A stretch of 64,000 nucleotides of DNA from Pseudokineococcus lusitanus. Lineage in GTDB: Bacteria; Actinomycetota; Actinomycetes; Actinomycetales; Quadrisphaeraceae. The DNA is taken from positions 372,001-436,000 of the forward strand of contig NZ_RJKN01000002.1 of the NCBI RefSeq assembly GCF_003751265.1, given 5' to 3'. The notes under the pieces were generated by a model. The model did no database searches and was not told where the DNA came from. It saw nothing but the letters and a program-made list of their open reading frames with translations. The position numbers were made by a program, and so were the translations under genes. Every line of letters starts with the position of its first letter. The first letter of the stretch is position 1. Positions 26,067 to 34,167 of this stretch are shown here, piece by piece.

Positions 26067-26594
26067 TCAGGCGCCGTCGACCGTCACGACGAGGACGGCC
26101 GGCCGCGCGTCCGGCCAGGCCAGCGCGGCGGCGACGGGCCCGCCGTCCGCGGGCACGGGGGGCGGGTCGCCGAGCGTCCCGCGCCCGACGACGGGCAGGC
26201 CGAGGCGGCAGCCCGGGGGCAGGTGGCCCTTGACGGCGCCGGCGACGACGTTGGCGAGCTCGCCGACGACGTCGTGGACGTCCTCCGGCGTGACCTCGTC
26301 GTCCGGGCCCAGGGCGAGCATCGCCCGCGCCCAGCGGACGGCGGCCACCTCGTCCGCGGCCACGACGACGCGGCCGCGCCACGGGCCGTCGACGTCGACC
26401 TGCCCGAGGTGCAGCGGCACCGCCGGGTCGGCCGGCCAGGGGGCCGGGTCGAGGTCGACCGTCCCGCCGGGGCCGCCGTCGCCCGGGTCCAGCGAGCCCC
26501 ACAGCGCGGCGAGGACGTGGCACAGGTCCGCCGGCCGCGGGCGCGGCGCGGGCGGGTCGAGCGGTCCGGGGGCGCCGGCCGGGACGGCGCTCAC
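26067..26594 (-). CDS. CheX/CheC-like chemotaxis phosphatase, second copy
   Basis: A 175-residue protein with a CheX-like core. DVHDVVGELANVVAGAVKGH contains E-L-A-N, matching the ExxN catalytic motif of the CheC/CheX/FliY CheY-P phosphatases. The preceding hydrophobic strand and following LPPGCRLGLPVVGRG also fit. It would dephosphorylate CheY-P in the cytoplasm. Only one ExxN is seen, as in CheX. GTG 26594 overlaps the cheW stop. It is the last gene of the chemotaxis operon and parallels the copy upstream of cheA. Confidence 0.72.
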   Translation of the reverse strand: MSAVPAGAPGPLDPPAPRPRPADLCHVLAALWGSLDPGDGGPGGTVDLDPAPWPADPAVPLHLGQVDVDGPWRGRVVVAADEVAAVRWARAMLALGPDDEVTPEDVHDVVGELANVVAGAVKGHLPPGCRLGLPVVGRGTLGDPPPVPADGGPVAAALAWPDARPAVLVVTVDGA

Positions 26595-27025
26595 GCGGCC
26601 GCCCCCGGCGAGGCGGTCCGGGCGACGTCGAGCAGGAGCAGCAGCCGCCCGGGCAGCTGGACGGCGCCCCGCGCCAGCTCCGCGAGCGGGTGCGGCAGGA
26701 CGTCGGCGACGGGCTCGACGTCCGCGTCCTCGACGTGGACGACGTCGCGGACCCCGTCGGCGCGCAGCGCGACCCGCTCGTCGCCGACCCGCACGACGAC
26801 GTCCGTCGCCCGCCCCGCGGGGACGCCCGGCGCGAGGCCGAGCCGCCGGCGCAGGTCGAGGGTCGTGACGACCTGCCCGCGCAGGTGCAGGAGCCCCACG
26901 ACCTCGGGCGGGGCCAGCGGCACCCGGGTGAGCGGCTGCTCGGCGAGCACCTCGCGCACCTGGAGGACGTCCAGGCCCACGAGGTCCTCCCCCACCTCGA
27001 CGACGACGTACGACGTGCCGCTCAT
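26591..27025 (-). CDS. cheW: Chemotaxis coupling protein CheW
   Basis: A 144-residue CheW that links receptors to CheA. It has the CheW fold pattern: YVVVEVGEDLVGLDVLQVRE, PPEVVGLLHLRGQVVTTLDL, a strand VVVRVGDERVALRADGVRDV and a C-terminal LLLLLDVARTA. The ATG overlaps the cheA stop (ATGA). No methyl-accepting receptor gene lies in the window. Confidence 0.93.
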   Translation of the reverse strand: MSGTSYVVVEVGEDLVGLDVLQVREVLAEQPLTRVPLAPPEVVGLLHLRGQVVTTLDLRRRLGLAPGVPAGRATDVVVRVGDERVALRADGVRDVVHVEDADVEPVADVLPHPLAELARGAVQLPGRLLLLLDVARTASPGAAA

Positions 27026-29340
27026 GCGGGACCTCCCGGGGCGGTGGTGGTGGCGGGGGCGGACGGCGCGGGCCGCGGGCGGGGCACCTCGACGCCGGGG
27101 ACCGGCGGACGGGCCGTGGCCGCGAGCACGGCGGCCGCGTCGAGGACGCCGACGAGCCGGCCGCCCACCTCGGCGACGCCGACGAGGCCGCCGTCCGTCG
27201 CGGGGCGCACCTCCTCGGCGGGCACCTCGACGACGTCGAGGACGCTGCCGACGACGAGCCCCACCGGGTCGCCGTCCGGGGCGTCGAGGACGACGAGGGG
27301 GACGGCGGGGCGGCCCGACGCGGAGCCGGGACGCCGCGGGGCCCGCGCCTCGCCCGCCGCGCGGGCCAGGTGGTCCGCGAGGTCGACGACGGTGAGCACC
27401 TCGCCGCGGCGCCGCGCGGCCCACCGGGTCCCGAGCCGCTCGAGCGCGCGGTCGGCGACCTCGTCGAGCCGGGCGACGGCGGGCAGGGGGATGCCGACGC
27501 GGTGCCGGCCGACGTCGACGAGCAGGAGCGGCACGCGGACGACGGGCGCGGCCTCGGGCGCCTCCAGCGCGGGCCGGTCGCCCTCGCGGGTCGAGCGGGC
27601 GAGCGAGGGCACGTCGAGGATGAGGGCCAGGCCGCCGTCGCCGAGGATCGTCGCGCCGGCGTAGGCGGGCACCGCCCGCAGGTGGCGCCCGAGCGGCTTG
27701 ACGACGATCTCCTGCGAGGCGTGGACGGCGTCGACGACGAGGCCGAAGCGCCGGCCCGCGGTCTCGAGCACGGCGACGACCGCTCCCTCGCCGGGCGCCG
27801 CCGGCGGCAGCCCGAGCTCGGCGCGCAGGCGCACGAGCGGGAGCAGCCGGCCGCGCAGGCGCATGACCTCGACCCCGCCGACGCGCTCCGCCGTGCCGCT
27901 CACGGCGCCGGCGACGACGCCGCCCGGCGCGGTCCTGCCGGGCGTCAGCGCGACGAGCTCGCGCAGCGCCCCCTGCGGCAGGGCGTACCGGTCGCCGGCG
28001 CAGCCCACGAGCAGCGCGGGGACGATGGCGAGGGTCAGCGGCACGCGCAGGCGCGTCGTCGTCCCGCGGCCGGGCACGGAGTCGAGCTCGACGGAGCCGC
28101 CGATGCGCTCGACGTTGGTGCGGACGACGTCCATGCCGACACCGCGCCCCGAGACCGCGGTGACCTCGGTCGCCGTCGAGAAGCCGGGCGTGAAGACGAG
28201 CGCCAGCAGCTCGCCGGTCGACATGCGCCGCAGCGTCGCCTCGTCCGCGACGCCGCGCTCGTACGCCCGGGCGGCGATGGTGGCCGGGTCCATGCCGCGG
28301 CCGTCGTCGACGACCTCGACGACGACCTGCCCGCTCTCGTGGCGGGCCCGCAGCGTCAGCGTGCCGGTCGGGTGCTTGCCCGCCGCGCGGCGGCCCTCGG
28401 GCGCCTCGAGCCCGTGGTCCACGGCGTTGCGGACGAGGTGGAGCAGCGGGTCCTTGACCGCCTCGAGGAGGCTCCGGTCGAGCTCGGTGCCGCCGCCCTC
28501 GGTGACGAGGCGCACCTGGCGCCCGAGCTGGTGGCCCAGGTCGCGGACGACACGGGGCAGCGAGGCCCAGGCGTGCTCCATCGGCTGCATGCGCGTCTGC
28601 ATGACGCTGCGCTGCAACGACCCGGCGACGACGTCGAGCCGGTGGGCGGCGCGCACCACCTCCGCGTCGCCGCTGCGGGCGGCGCGCTCGACGACCTGGT
28701 TGCGGGTGAGGACCAGCTCTCCGACGAGCGCGACGAGCTCCTCGAGCACCTCGACGTCGACCCGCACGGACTGCTCCGCCCCGCGGACGTCGGCGGTCGC
28801 GGGTGCCGGGGCGGCCGGCGGGCGGGGCGCGGGGACGGGAGCCGGGGCGGGCCCGGGTCCGGCGGCCCGGACCGGCTGCGCCGCAGCCGGTGCCGCAGAC
28901 GCCTCCTCCGCGCCGGCCGCGGCGCACGCGGCCACCTCGGCGAGCAGGCCGGCGGTGTCCGCCCCGGCGTCCGAGCCGGTGGCGGCGACGACGGCCAGGA
29001 CGGCGCGGAGCCCGTCGACGAGGTGCAGGAGGACGTCGGTCGTGGCCGGCTCGAGCACGCGGGCGCCGTCGCGCAGCGGCACGAGCAGCGTCTCCCCGGC
29101 GTGCGCCAGCTCCTCCAGGCGCGGCAGGTCGAGGAAGCCGCACGTGCCCTTGACGGTGTGGACGGTGCGGAAGACGGCGGCGAGCAGGGCGGGCGCGCGC
29201 GACGACGTCGGGTCGGCCTCGAGCGCCACGAGGGCGCGGTCGACGTCGACGAGCCCCTCCTCGGTCTCGAGGAGGAAGTCGCGGACGAGCTCGTCGAGCC
29301 CGTCGTCCGCCTCCCCGGTGCCCCCCGGTCCCCCGCCCAC
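27022..29340 (-). CDS. cheA: Chemotaxis histidine kinase CheA with two CheW-like domains
   Basis: A 772-residue kinase. Domain order: Hpt (about 15-125; phospho-His H61 in VHTVKGTCGFL), then an Ala/Pro-rich linker (about 135-185). Dimerisation domain P3 (about 190-260) and HATPase P4 (about 262-435; N-box HLVRNAVDHG, G1 DDGRGMD, G2 GRGVGMDVV) follow. A CheW-like domain covers about 440-580, and a second degenerate one about 600-735 (VPLLLVDVGRHRVGIPLPAV). The CheY-docking P2 domain seems to be absent, since only low-complexity sequence lies between Hpt and P3. The extra C-terminal CheW-like domain is uncommon. GTG 29340 starts 4 bp after the upstream cheX-like stop. Confidence 0.95.
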   Translation of the reverse strand: MGGGPGGTGEADDGLDELVRDFLLETEEGLVDVDRALVALEADPTSSRAPALLAAVFRTVHTVKGTCGFLDLPRLEELAHAGETLLVPLRDGARVLEPATTDVLLHLVDGLRAVLAVVAATGSDAGADTAGLLAEVAACAAAGAEEASAAPAAAQPVRAAGPGPAPAPVPAPRPPAAPAPATADVRGAEQSVRVDVEVLEELVALVGELVLTRNQVVERAARSGDAEVVRAAHRLDVVAGSLQRSVMQTRMQPMEHAWASLPRVVRDLGHQLGRQVRLVTEGGGTELDRSLLEAVKDPLLHLVRNAVDHGLEAPEGRRAAGKHPTGTLTLRARHESGQVVVEVVDDGRGMDPATIAARAYERGVADEATLRRMSTGELLALVFTPGFSTATEVTAVSGRGVGMDVVRTNVERIGGSVELDSVPGRGTTTRLRVPLTLAIVPALLVGCAGDRYALPQGALRELVALTPGRTAPGGVVAGAVSGTAERVGGVEVMRLRGRLLPLVRLRAELGLPPAAPGEGAVVAVLETAGRRFGLVVDAVHASQEIVVKPLGRHLRAVPAYAGATILGDGGLALILDVPSLARSTREGDRPALEAPEAAPVVRVPLLLVDVGRHRVGIPLPAVARLDEVADRALERLGTRWAARRRGEVLTVVDLADHLARAAGEARAPRRPGSASGRPAVPLVVLDAPDGDPVGLVVGSVLDVVEVPAEEVRPATDGGLVGVAEVGGRLVGVLDAAAVLAATARPPVPGVEVPRPRPAPSAPATTTAPGGPA

Positions 29341-29344
29341 GCGC

Positions 29345-29854
29345 TCAGCCCTCGACGAGGAGCAGCGACAGGCCGCCGCGGCCGTAGCCGGCGACGTCGA
29401 GGACGAGGTCGAGGCGGCCGCCCGGGCGGCGCAGCGCGTCGGCCACGTCGGCCGGGCACTCCTCGCCGCTGCCGTGGACCTCCGCGAGACGGCCGTGCGA
29501 GCGCCGGCCGTCGGCGTCGACGAGGACGGCGACGAGCGGCGCGAGGACGTTGCAGAGCTCGGCGACGTTCTCGGCGAGGGCGGGCGGCAGGACGCCGTCC
29601 TCGACGGCCGCCTCGGCGCCCCCGCGCGGCACGAGCCCGAGGGCGGCGCCGAGCAGGGCCGAGGCGGTGAGGTCGAGCGCGAGGACGCCCACGGGCGTGC
29701 GCCCGCGGCGGTAGACGGCCACCGTGCCGGCCGGGTCGTCGCCCGTCACGGCGGTCCCGGGAGCGGTGACGACGGTGCGCCCGAGAAGCCCCTCGAGGAC
29801 GCCGCGGACGTCGGCGGGGGCGGGCAGCTCCGGGGGCAGCGGCGCGGTGGTCAC
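29345..29854 (-). CDS. CheX/CheC-like chemotaxis phosphatase, first copy
   Basis: A 169-residue protein between cheY and cheA. ALAENVAELCNVLAPLVAVL contains E-L-C-N, matching the ExxN motif of CheX/CheC phosphatases. Flanking segments GVLALDLTASALLGAALGLV and YGRGGLSLLLVEG fit a CheX-type alpha/beta fold. GTG 29854 overlaps the cheY stop (GTGA), so it is co-translated with its presumed substrate. The two CheX-like proteins of this operon are diverged from one another, so they may have different partners. Confidence 0.72.
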   Translation of the reverse strand: MTTAPLPPELPAPADVRGVLEGLLGRTVVTAPGTAVTGDDPAGTVAVYRRGRTPVGVLALDLTASALLGAALGLVPRGGAEAAVEDGVLPPALAENVAELCNVLAPLVAVLVDADGRRSHGRLAEVHGSGEECPADVADALRRPGGRLDLVLDVAGYGRGGLSLLLVEG

Positions 29855-30222
29855 CGGGCGCCCTGCAGGACGCCCTCGACGGCCTCGCGCAGCGCCTCGG
29901 GGGTGAAGGGCTTGGTGACGACGAAGGCGGCCCCGGCGGCGGTGGCGCGCTGGTGCACGTCGGCGGCGGCCTCGGAGGTGACGAAGCCGAGCGGCGTCGT
30001 CGTCCCCCCGGCCCGCAGGGAGGCCAGCACCTCGATGCCGGTGAGGCCGGGCATGTTCCAGTCGCAGAGCACGAGGTCGGGGGCGTGCTCGGCGACGGCG
30101 TCGAGGGCGGCGTGGCCGTCGGCGGCCTCCACCGTCTCCAGCTGCCCGAGCCCGGCCTGCCGCAGCGCCCGGACGACGATCTGCCGCATCACCCTGCTGT
30201 CGTCGACCACCAGCACGCGCAT
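29851..30222 (-). CDS. cheY: Chemotaxis response regulator CheY
   Basis: A single-domain receiver of 123 residues. The acidic pair D7-D8, phospho-acceptor D54 (LCDWNMPGL), switch T82/S83 and K104 (VVTKPF) are all present. After phosphorylation by CheA it would bind the flagellar switch. ATG 30222 was chosen because the receiver fold begins there (MRVLVVDDS) and GCGGGAGCGGG precedes it. It is the first gene of cheY-cheX-cheA-cheW-cheX. Confidence 0.93.
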   Translation of the reverse strand: MRVLVVDDSRVMRQIVVRALRQAGLGQLETVEAADGHAALDAVAEHAPDLVLCDWNMPGLTGIEVLASLRAGGTTTPLGFVTSEAAADVHQRATAAGAAFVVTKPFTPEALREAVEGVLQGAR

Positions 30223-30297
30223 GACCCGCTCCCGCCTCGTCGCCGCCGGCACCCGCGCCGACGGCCCTCGCGGGCGCCCGACGCGCCCCGCGTCCCT

Positions 30298-30324
30298 CCA
30301 TCGGCAGGCACGGCCCCGCGCTCA
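30298..30324 (-). promoter_or_regulatory. Candidate sigma-28-type promoter of the chemotaxis operon
   Basis: On the minus strand TGAG-N15-GCCGATGG lies about 75 bp before cheY. The -10 is identical to that of flgK, and the -35 differs by one base (TGAG for TCAG). It fits control of chemotaxis genes by the flagellar sigma factor. Confidence 0.6.
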
Positions 30325-30385
30325 AGGGGTCGGGCGGCCCGGCCTCCGACGGGTGCGGGACGCCGGGCGGGGCCACGATCGGGGC

Positions 30386-30730
30386 GTGGACCAGCCGCAG
30401 CGCGACCGCCCGCCCGCCCGCACCGGACGCCCCCTCGGGGCCGTCACGGCACTCCTCGACCGGGCGGTGGCCTGGTACCAGCGGCGGCTCTCCCCGCAGA
30501 AGGGGTACTCCTGCGCGCACCGGGTCGCGCACGGCGGCGACTCCTGCTCGCAGGCCGTCCGGCGCTCGCTGCTCGACCGGGGCCCGGTCGGGGCCGTGCT
30601 GCCGAGCCTCGGGCACCTGCTCGCCTGCTACCGCGCGGTCGCGCTGCTCACGCCGCACCAGCGGGTCCAGGGGGTGTGCTGCTGCGCGGGCATCCCCATC
30701 CCCTTCGCCTTCGGGCGCCGTCGCGGGTGA
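30386..30730 (+). CDS. yidD: Membrane protein insertion efficiency factor YidD
   Basis: A 114-residue YidD-family protein that assists YidC-dependent membrane insertion. The core is WYQRRLSPQKGYSCAHRVAH followed by GGDSCSQAVRRSLLDRGP. This is the variant with a longer C-terminus and Cys-rich end (VCCCAGIPIP), rather than the short CRFxPTCS form. The usual rpmH-rnpA-yidC neighbourhood is missing, so this is probably an additional paralogue. GTG 30386 has CACGAT six nt upstream. Confidence 0.75.
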   Translation: MDQPQRDRPPARTGRPLGAVTALLDRAVAWYQRRLSPQKGYSCAHRVAHGGDSCSQAVRRSLLDRGPVGAVLPSLGHLLACYRAVALLTPHQRVQGVCCCAGIPIPFAFGRRRG

Positions 30731-30769
30731 CGTCCGCGCCGCGGGCCCGCCGAGGCCGTCGGGGCGACG

Positions 30770-32020
30770 TCAGGTGACGGCGACGAGCGAGCGCGCGGTG
30801 AGGGTGGCGGCGGCCATGGCCGCGAGGTGGGCGGCGACGACCTGCGCCGCGCCGGGACCGTGCGCGCCGTCGGCGACCTCCACGCCGCCGGGCGTCAGGT
30901 CGCCCTCCAGCTCGCGGACGGCGCTGAGCACCCGCCCCGCGCGGCCGGTGCCGCGCAGGAGCGCCTCGGCGACGACCTCGCCGACCCGGACGTCGCGCAC
31001 GAGGTGCTCGACCGGGGTGCCGGTGACGTCGGCCACGGCCGACAGCAGGCCGGCGGTGTACAGCTCGTCCTCGCAGGACGGGTCCGGCGCGAGGAGCTCG
31101 CAGGCGCGGGCCCGGGTGAGGACGCGGACGAGGTCGTCGGCCGAGCGGGCCCCCGACGTCCCGACGAGCGCGAGGACGACCCACGACGTCAGCACGCGCG
31201 GCCCGAGCAGGACGAGCGCCTGGCCGACCGAGCGCACGGGCGCCCGGGTGCCGGAGCCCGCCGAGCCGGCCCAGCGCAGGACCCGGAGGCCGAGCGCGGG
31301 GTCCTCCCGGACGAGCGCCTCGACCTCCTTCGGCGAGGCGTCGCCCTTGCCGAGCAGCGCGAGCAGGCGGGCGCAGACGACCTGCGACGGGGAGAGCGCG
31401 ACGCCGCTCACCGTCAGCGGGCGGTCGAAGAAGTACCCCTGGAACCACGTGTAGCCGGCGGCCGCGCACTCGGCGACGTCGTCGGCCGTCTCGACCCGCT
31501 CGGCGAGCAGGCGGACGCCGGGCGAGGCCTCCCAGCAGAGCGAGGCGACCTCGGCGGCCGTGCGTCCCGCGGCGCGGGTGGCCTCGAGGTCGACCTTGAC
31601 GACGTCGACGAGCGGGACGAGCGCGAGCCGCTCGGCGTCGCCGACGTAGTCGTCGAGCGCGAGGAGGTAGCCCTCGGCGCGCAGGCGCGCCAGGCCCTCG
31701 ACGAGCGCCGCGTCGACGGGCACGTCCTCGAGCACCTCGAGGACGACGCCGTCCGGCCCCAGCGGCAGCGGCACGTCGCCGACGAGGAAGGAGCGCGTGA
31801 GGTTGACGAAGAGGAGGCCGCCCTCGCCGAGGGTGCCGGGGGTGAAGCCGCCGAAGGCCTCGGAGATGACGACGGAGGTGGCCCGGTCCGCGGCGGCCGC
31901 GTCCCAGCCCGCGCTGCCGGGGGCGGCGCCGTCGCCGCGGAAGAGCAGCTCGAACCCGACGCGGCGTCCGTCGGCCTCGACGACCGACTGGCGCGCGAGC
32001 GGCAGCCGCGTCCCAGGCAT
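30770..32020 (-). CDS. EAL-HDOD (YuxH/CdgJ-type) signalling protein
   Basis: A 416-residue protein with an N-terminal EAL-like domain (about 5-215). The catalytic site is degenerate: the usual E-x-L appears as GFELLFRG, and LALDDYVG and VVKVDLEAT are present. A C-terminal HDOD domain (about 220-410) has PSQVVCARLLALLGKGDASP and a weak HD-like core. Proteins of this type regulate motility in other bacteria, and many no longer hydrolyse c-di-GMP. ATG 32020 is preceded by AGGAGGAGC. A GCCGATGG box upstream resembles the flagellar promoters. Confidence 0.85.
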   Translation of the reverse strand: MPGTRLPLARQSVVEADGRRVGFELLFRGDGAAPGSAGWDAAAADRATSVVISEAFGGFTPGTLGEGGLLFVNLTRSFLVGDVPLPLGPDGVVLEVLEDVPVDAALVEGLARLRAEGYLLALDDYVGDAERLALVPLVDVVKVDLEATRAAGRTAAEVASLCWEASPGVRLLAERVETADDVAECAAAGYTWFQGYFFDRPLTVSGVALSPSQVVCARLLALLGKGDASPKEVEALVREDPALGLRVLRWAGSAGSGTRAPVRSVGQALVLLGPRVLTSWVVLALVGTSGARSADDLVRVLTRARACELLAPDPSCEDELYTAGLLSAVADVTGTPVEHLVRDVRVGEVVAEALLRGTGRAGRVLSAVRELEGDLTPGGVEVADGAHGPGAAQVVAAHLAAMAAATLTARSLVAVT

Positions 32021-32072
32021 CACGGCGGCTCCTCCTCCTCGGCGTGCGGGGCCCGGACGGCCGCGACGGGTG

Positions 32073-32101
32073 CTCCATCGGCAGGCGTGCGCCCGGGGAC
32101 G
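32073..32101 (-). promoter_or_regulatory. Weak sigma-28-like promoter before the EAL-HDOD gene
   Basis: TGCCGATGGAG occurs on the minus strand about 50 bp before the start, identical over 11 bases to the cheY promoter -10 region. The -35 is poor (TCGT at a 17-nt spacing, GTCC at 15), so this is only a candidate. Confidence 0.35.
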
Positions 32102-32203
32102 AGCGCAGCGTGGGGCTGTCCCCCGTCTGCCGCACCCCGGGGCCGCCCGGTGGACCCCGCGCTCTCCCGCGCCGTCCCGGCCGCCGCGTGCCAGGGTGCT
32201 GGC

Positions 32204-33064
32204 GTGCCCGAGCTGCCCGAGGTGGAGGCGCTCGCGGGGTTCCTCCGCGAGCGCGTGGTCGGCCGCGTCGTCGCGGGCGTGGAGCTCGCGAGCATCACCG
32301 TGCTCAAGACCTTCGACCCGCCCGTCACGGCGCTCGCCGGCCTCGAGGTCCGCGCCGCCGACCGCCACGGCAAGTGGCTCGACCTCGACGTCGACGGGCT
32401 GCACCTCGTGTGGCACCTGTCCCGGGCGGGCTGGCTGCGCTGGTACGACGTCGTGCCGGAGCGCCCGGCCCGGCCGGGCAAGGGGCCGATCGCCCTCCGC
32501 GTGCGGCTCGACGACGGCAGCGGCTTCGACCTCACCGAGGCCGGGACGCGGAAACGGCTGGCGGTCCACGTCGTCCGCGACCCCGCGGAGATCCCGCAGG
32601 TCGCCTCGCTGGGCCCCGACCCGCTCGACCCGTCCTTCGACCGCGACGCCCTCGAGCGGCTGCTCGCGGGATCGCGCCAGCAGGTCAAGGGGCTGCTGCG
32701 CGACCAGCACCTGCTCGCGGGCGTGGGCAACGCCTACAGCGACGAGGTGCTCCACGCGGCGCGGCTGTCCCCCTTCGCCGTCGCCGGGCGGCTCACCGAG
32801 GGGCAGGTCGACCGGCTCGACGCCGCGCTGCACGGCGTGCTCGAGGCCGCCGTCGCGGACGCCCGCGGGCGGCCCGCCGCCGAGCTCAAGGACGCGAAGC
32901 GGGCGGGCATGCGCGTCCACGGCCGCACGGGCGAGACGTGCGGCGTGTGCGGCGACGTCGTCCGCGAGGTGTCCTTCGCCGACCGCTCGTTGCAGTACTG
33001 CCCGACGTGCCAGACGGGCGGCAAGGAGCTCGCCGACCGGCGGATGTCGCGGCTGCTGCGCTGA
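32204..33064 (+). CDS. Fpg/Nei-family DNA glycosylase
   Basis: A 286-residue base-excision repair glycosylase/AP lyase. After removal of the start residue it begins P-E-L-P-E-V-E, with catalytic Pro and Glu. The H2TH region contains KGLLRDQHLLAGVGNAYSDE. The C-terminal zinc finger is CGVCGDVVREVSFADRSLQY followed by CPTCQTGGK. Whether it prefers oxidised purines (Fpg) or pyrimidines (Nei) cannot be read from sequence alone. The start is GTG 32204, with CAGGGT six nt upstream. Confidence 0.92.
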   Translation: MPELPEVEALAGFLRERVVGRVVAGVELASITVLKTFDPPVTALAGLEVRAADRHGKWLDLDVDGLHLVWHLSRAGWLRWYDVVPERPARPGKGPIALRVRLDDGSGFDLTEAGTRKRLAVHVVRDPAEIPQVASLGPDPLDPSFDRDALERLLAGSRQQVKGLLRDQHLLAGVGNAYSDEVLHAARLSPFAVAGRLTEGQVDRLDAALHGVLEAAVADARGRPAAELKDAKRAGMRVHGRTGETCGVCGDVVREVSFADRSLQYCPTCQTGGKELADRRMSRLLR

Positions 33065-33100
33065 CGCGCCCGCCGGGACGCCGGCGCGGCCGCGGCGCCG

Positions 33101-34123
33101 TCAGCGAGAGTCGCGGGTGCGGCGGCGGCGCGGGGCGTCGTCGCCCGTGGGGTCGGAGCGGTCGGACGGCGTGTGGACGTTGCCGGTCGTCGTCGCCACC
33201 GTGCGCCCGTCGAGCCCGAAGGCGCGCAGCAGGGGGCGGACGAGCGTGTCGAAGACGCCCGGCAGGTAGGTGAAGCCTGCGATGACGACGGGGTTGGCCC
33301 AGCCGACCTGCTGGTCGCGGCGGGCGCTGCGCGGCCGGGCGAGCGTGCCGACGACGCGCTCGGCCACGGTCTCCGGCGCGTAGACGGGGAACGGCGGCTT
33401 GCCGTGCCTGCCGATGAAGGTGGCCGCGCGCCGGTAGACGGGGGTCTCGACCCCGCCGGGCGAGACGACCTTCACCTGGATCCCCGGGTAGGGCCGGTTC
33501 TCGATGACGAGGGTCCGCGCGAGGCCGCGGACGGCCCACTTGCTCACCGTGTACGAGCCCATCCACGGCGCCGCGATGTGCCCGAGCAGCGAGCCCAGCA
33601 GGACGAGCGTCCCGCCGTCGCCGGGCCGGGCGTCCGCCTGCGCCCGGAGCTGCCGCACCGCGTGCCGCGCGACGTTGGCGGAGCCGAGGACGTCGGTGCG
33701 CACGACGGCGTCGAAGGTCCGGGCGGGGACGTCGGCGACGTCGCCGTAGGCGATGGTCGCGGCGCTGTGGACGACGGCGTCGAGGCGCCCGTGGCGGCGG
33801 ACGACGGCGGCGACCGCCTGGGCCACCGCGGCGTCGTCGCCGACGTCGAGGGCGTGCACCTCGACGTCGGCGCCCTGCGCGCGGCAGTCGGCGGCCACCG
33901 CGTCGAGGCCCGCCCGCCCGCGCGCCACGAGCGCGAGGACGGCCCCGGGCCGGGCCAGGCGCAGCGCCGTCGCCCGGCCGATGCCGCTGCTCGCGCCGGT
34001 GACGAGGACGACGCGGGGCAGGTCCTCGAGCCGGCCGCGCGGGCCGGCCCCCTGCCCCACCGCGCGGGGGGCGGGGGCGTCGCTGCTGCGGGAGCCGGTC
34101 CGGGGGCCTCGGGAGAGCTGCAC
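33101..34123 (-). CDS. Short-chain dehydrogenase/reductase
   Basis: A 340-residue classical SDR. The NAD(P) loop TGASSGIGRATALRL begins near residue 42, NSA-like HSAATIAYGDV follows, then the catalytic Ser in LVLLGSLLGHIA and Y-x-x-x-K in YTVSK. About 40 N-terminal residues precede the Rossmann start, and the long C-terminus (GFTYLPGVFDTLVRPLLR) resembles SDR proteins with membrane association. GTG 34123 follows GCGAGGGTGGGCGG. Substrate unknown. Confidence 0.9.
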   Translation of the reverse strand: MQLSRGPRTGSRSSDAPAPRAVGQGAGPRGRLEDLPRVVLVTGASSGIGRATALRLARPGAVLALVARGRAGLDAVAADCRAQGADVEVHALDVGDDAAVAQAVAAVVRRHGRLDAVVHSAATIAYGDVADVPARTFDAVVRTDVLGSANVARHAVRQLRAQADARPGDGGTLVLLGSLLGHIAAPWMGSYTVSKWAVRGLARTLVIENRPYPGIQVKVVSPGGVETPVYRRAATFIGRHGKPPFPVYAPETVAERVVGTLARPRSARRDQQVGWANPVVIAGFTYLPGVFDTLVRPLLRAFGLDGRTVATTTGNVHTPSDRSDPTGDDAPRRRRTRDSR

Positions 34124-34167
34124 CCGCCCACCCTCGCCGCCGGGCGCGGCCCCCGCAGCGCGGGACG

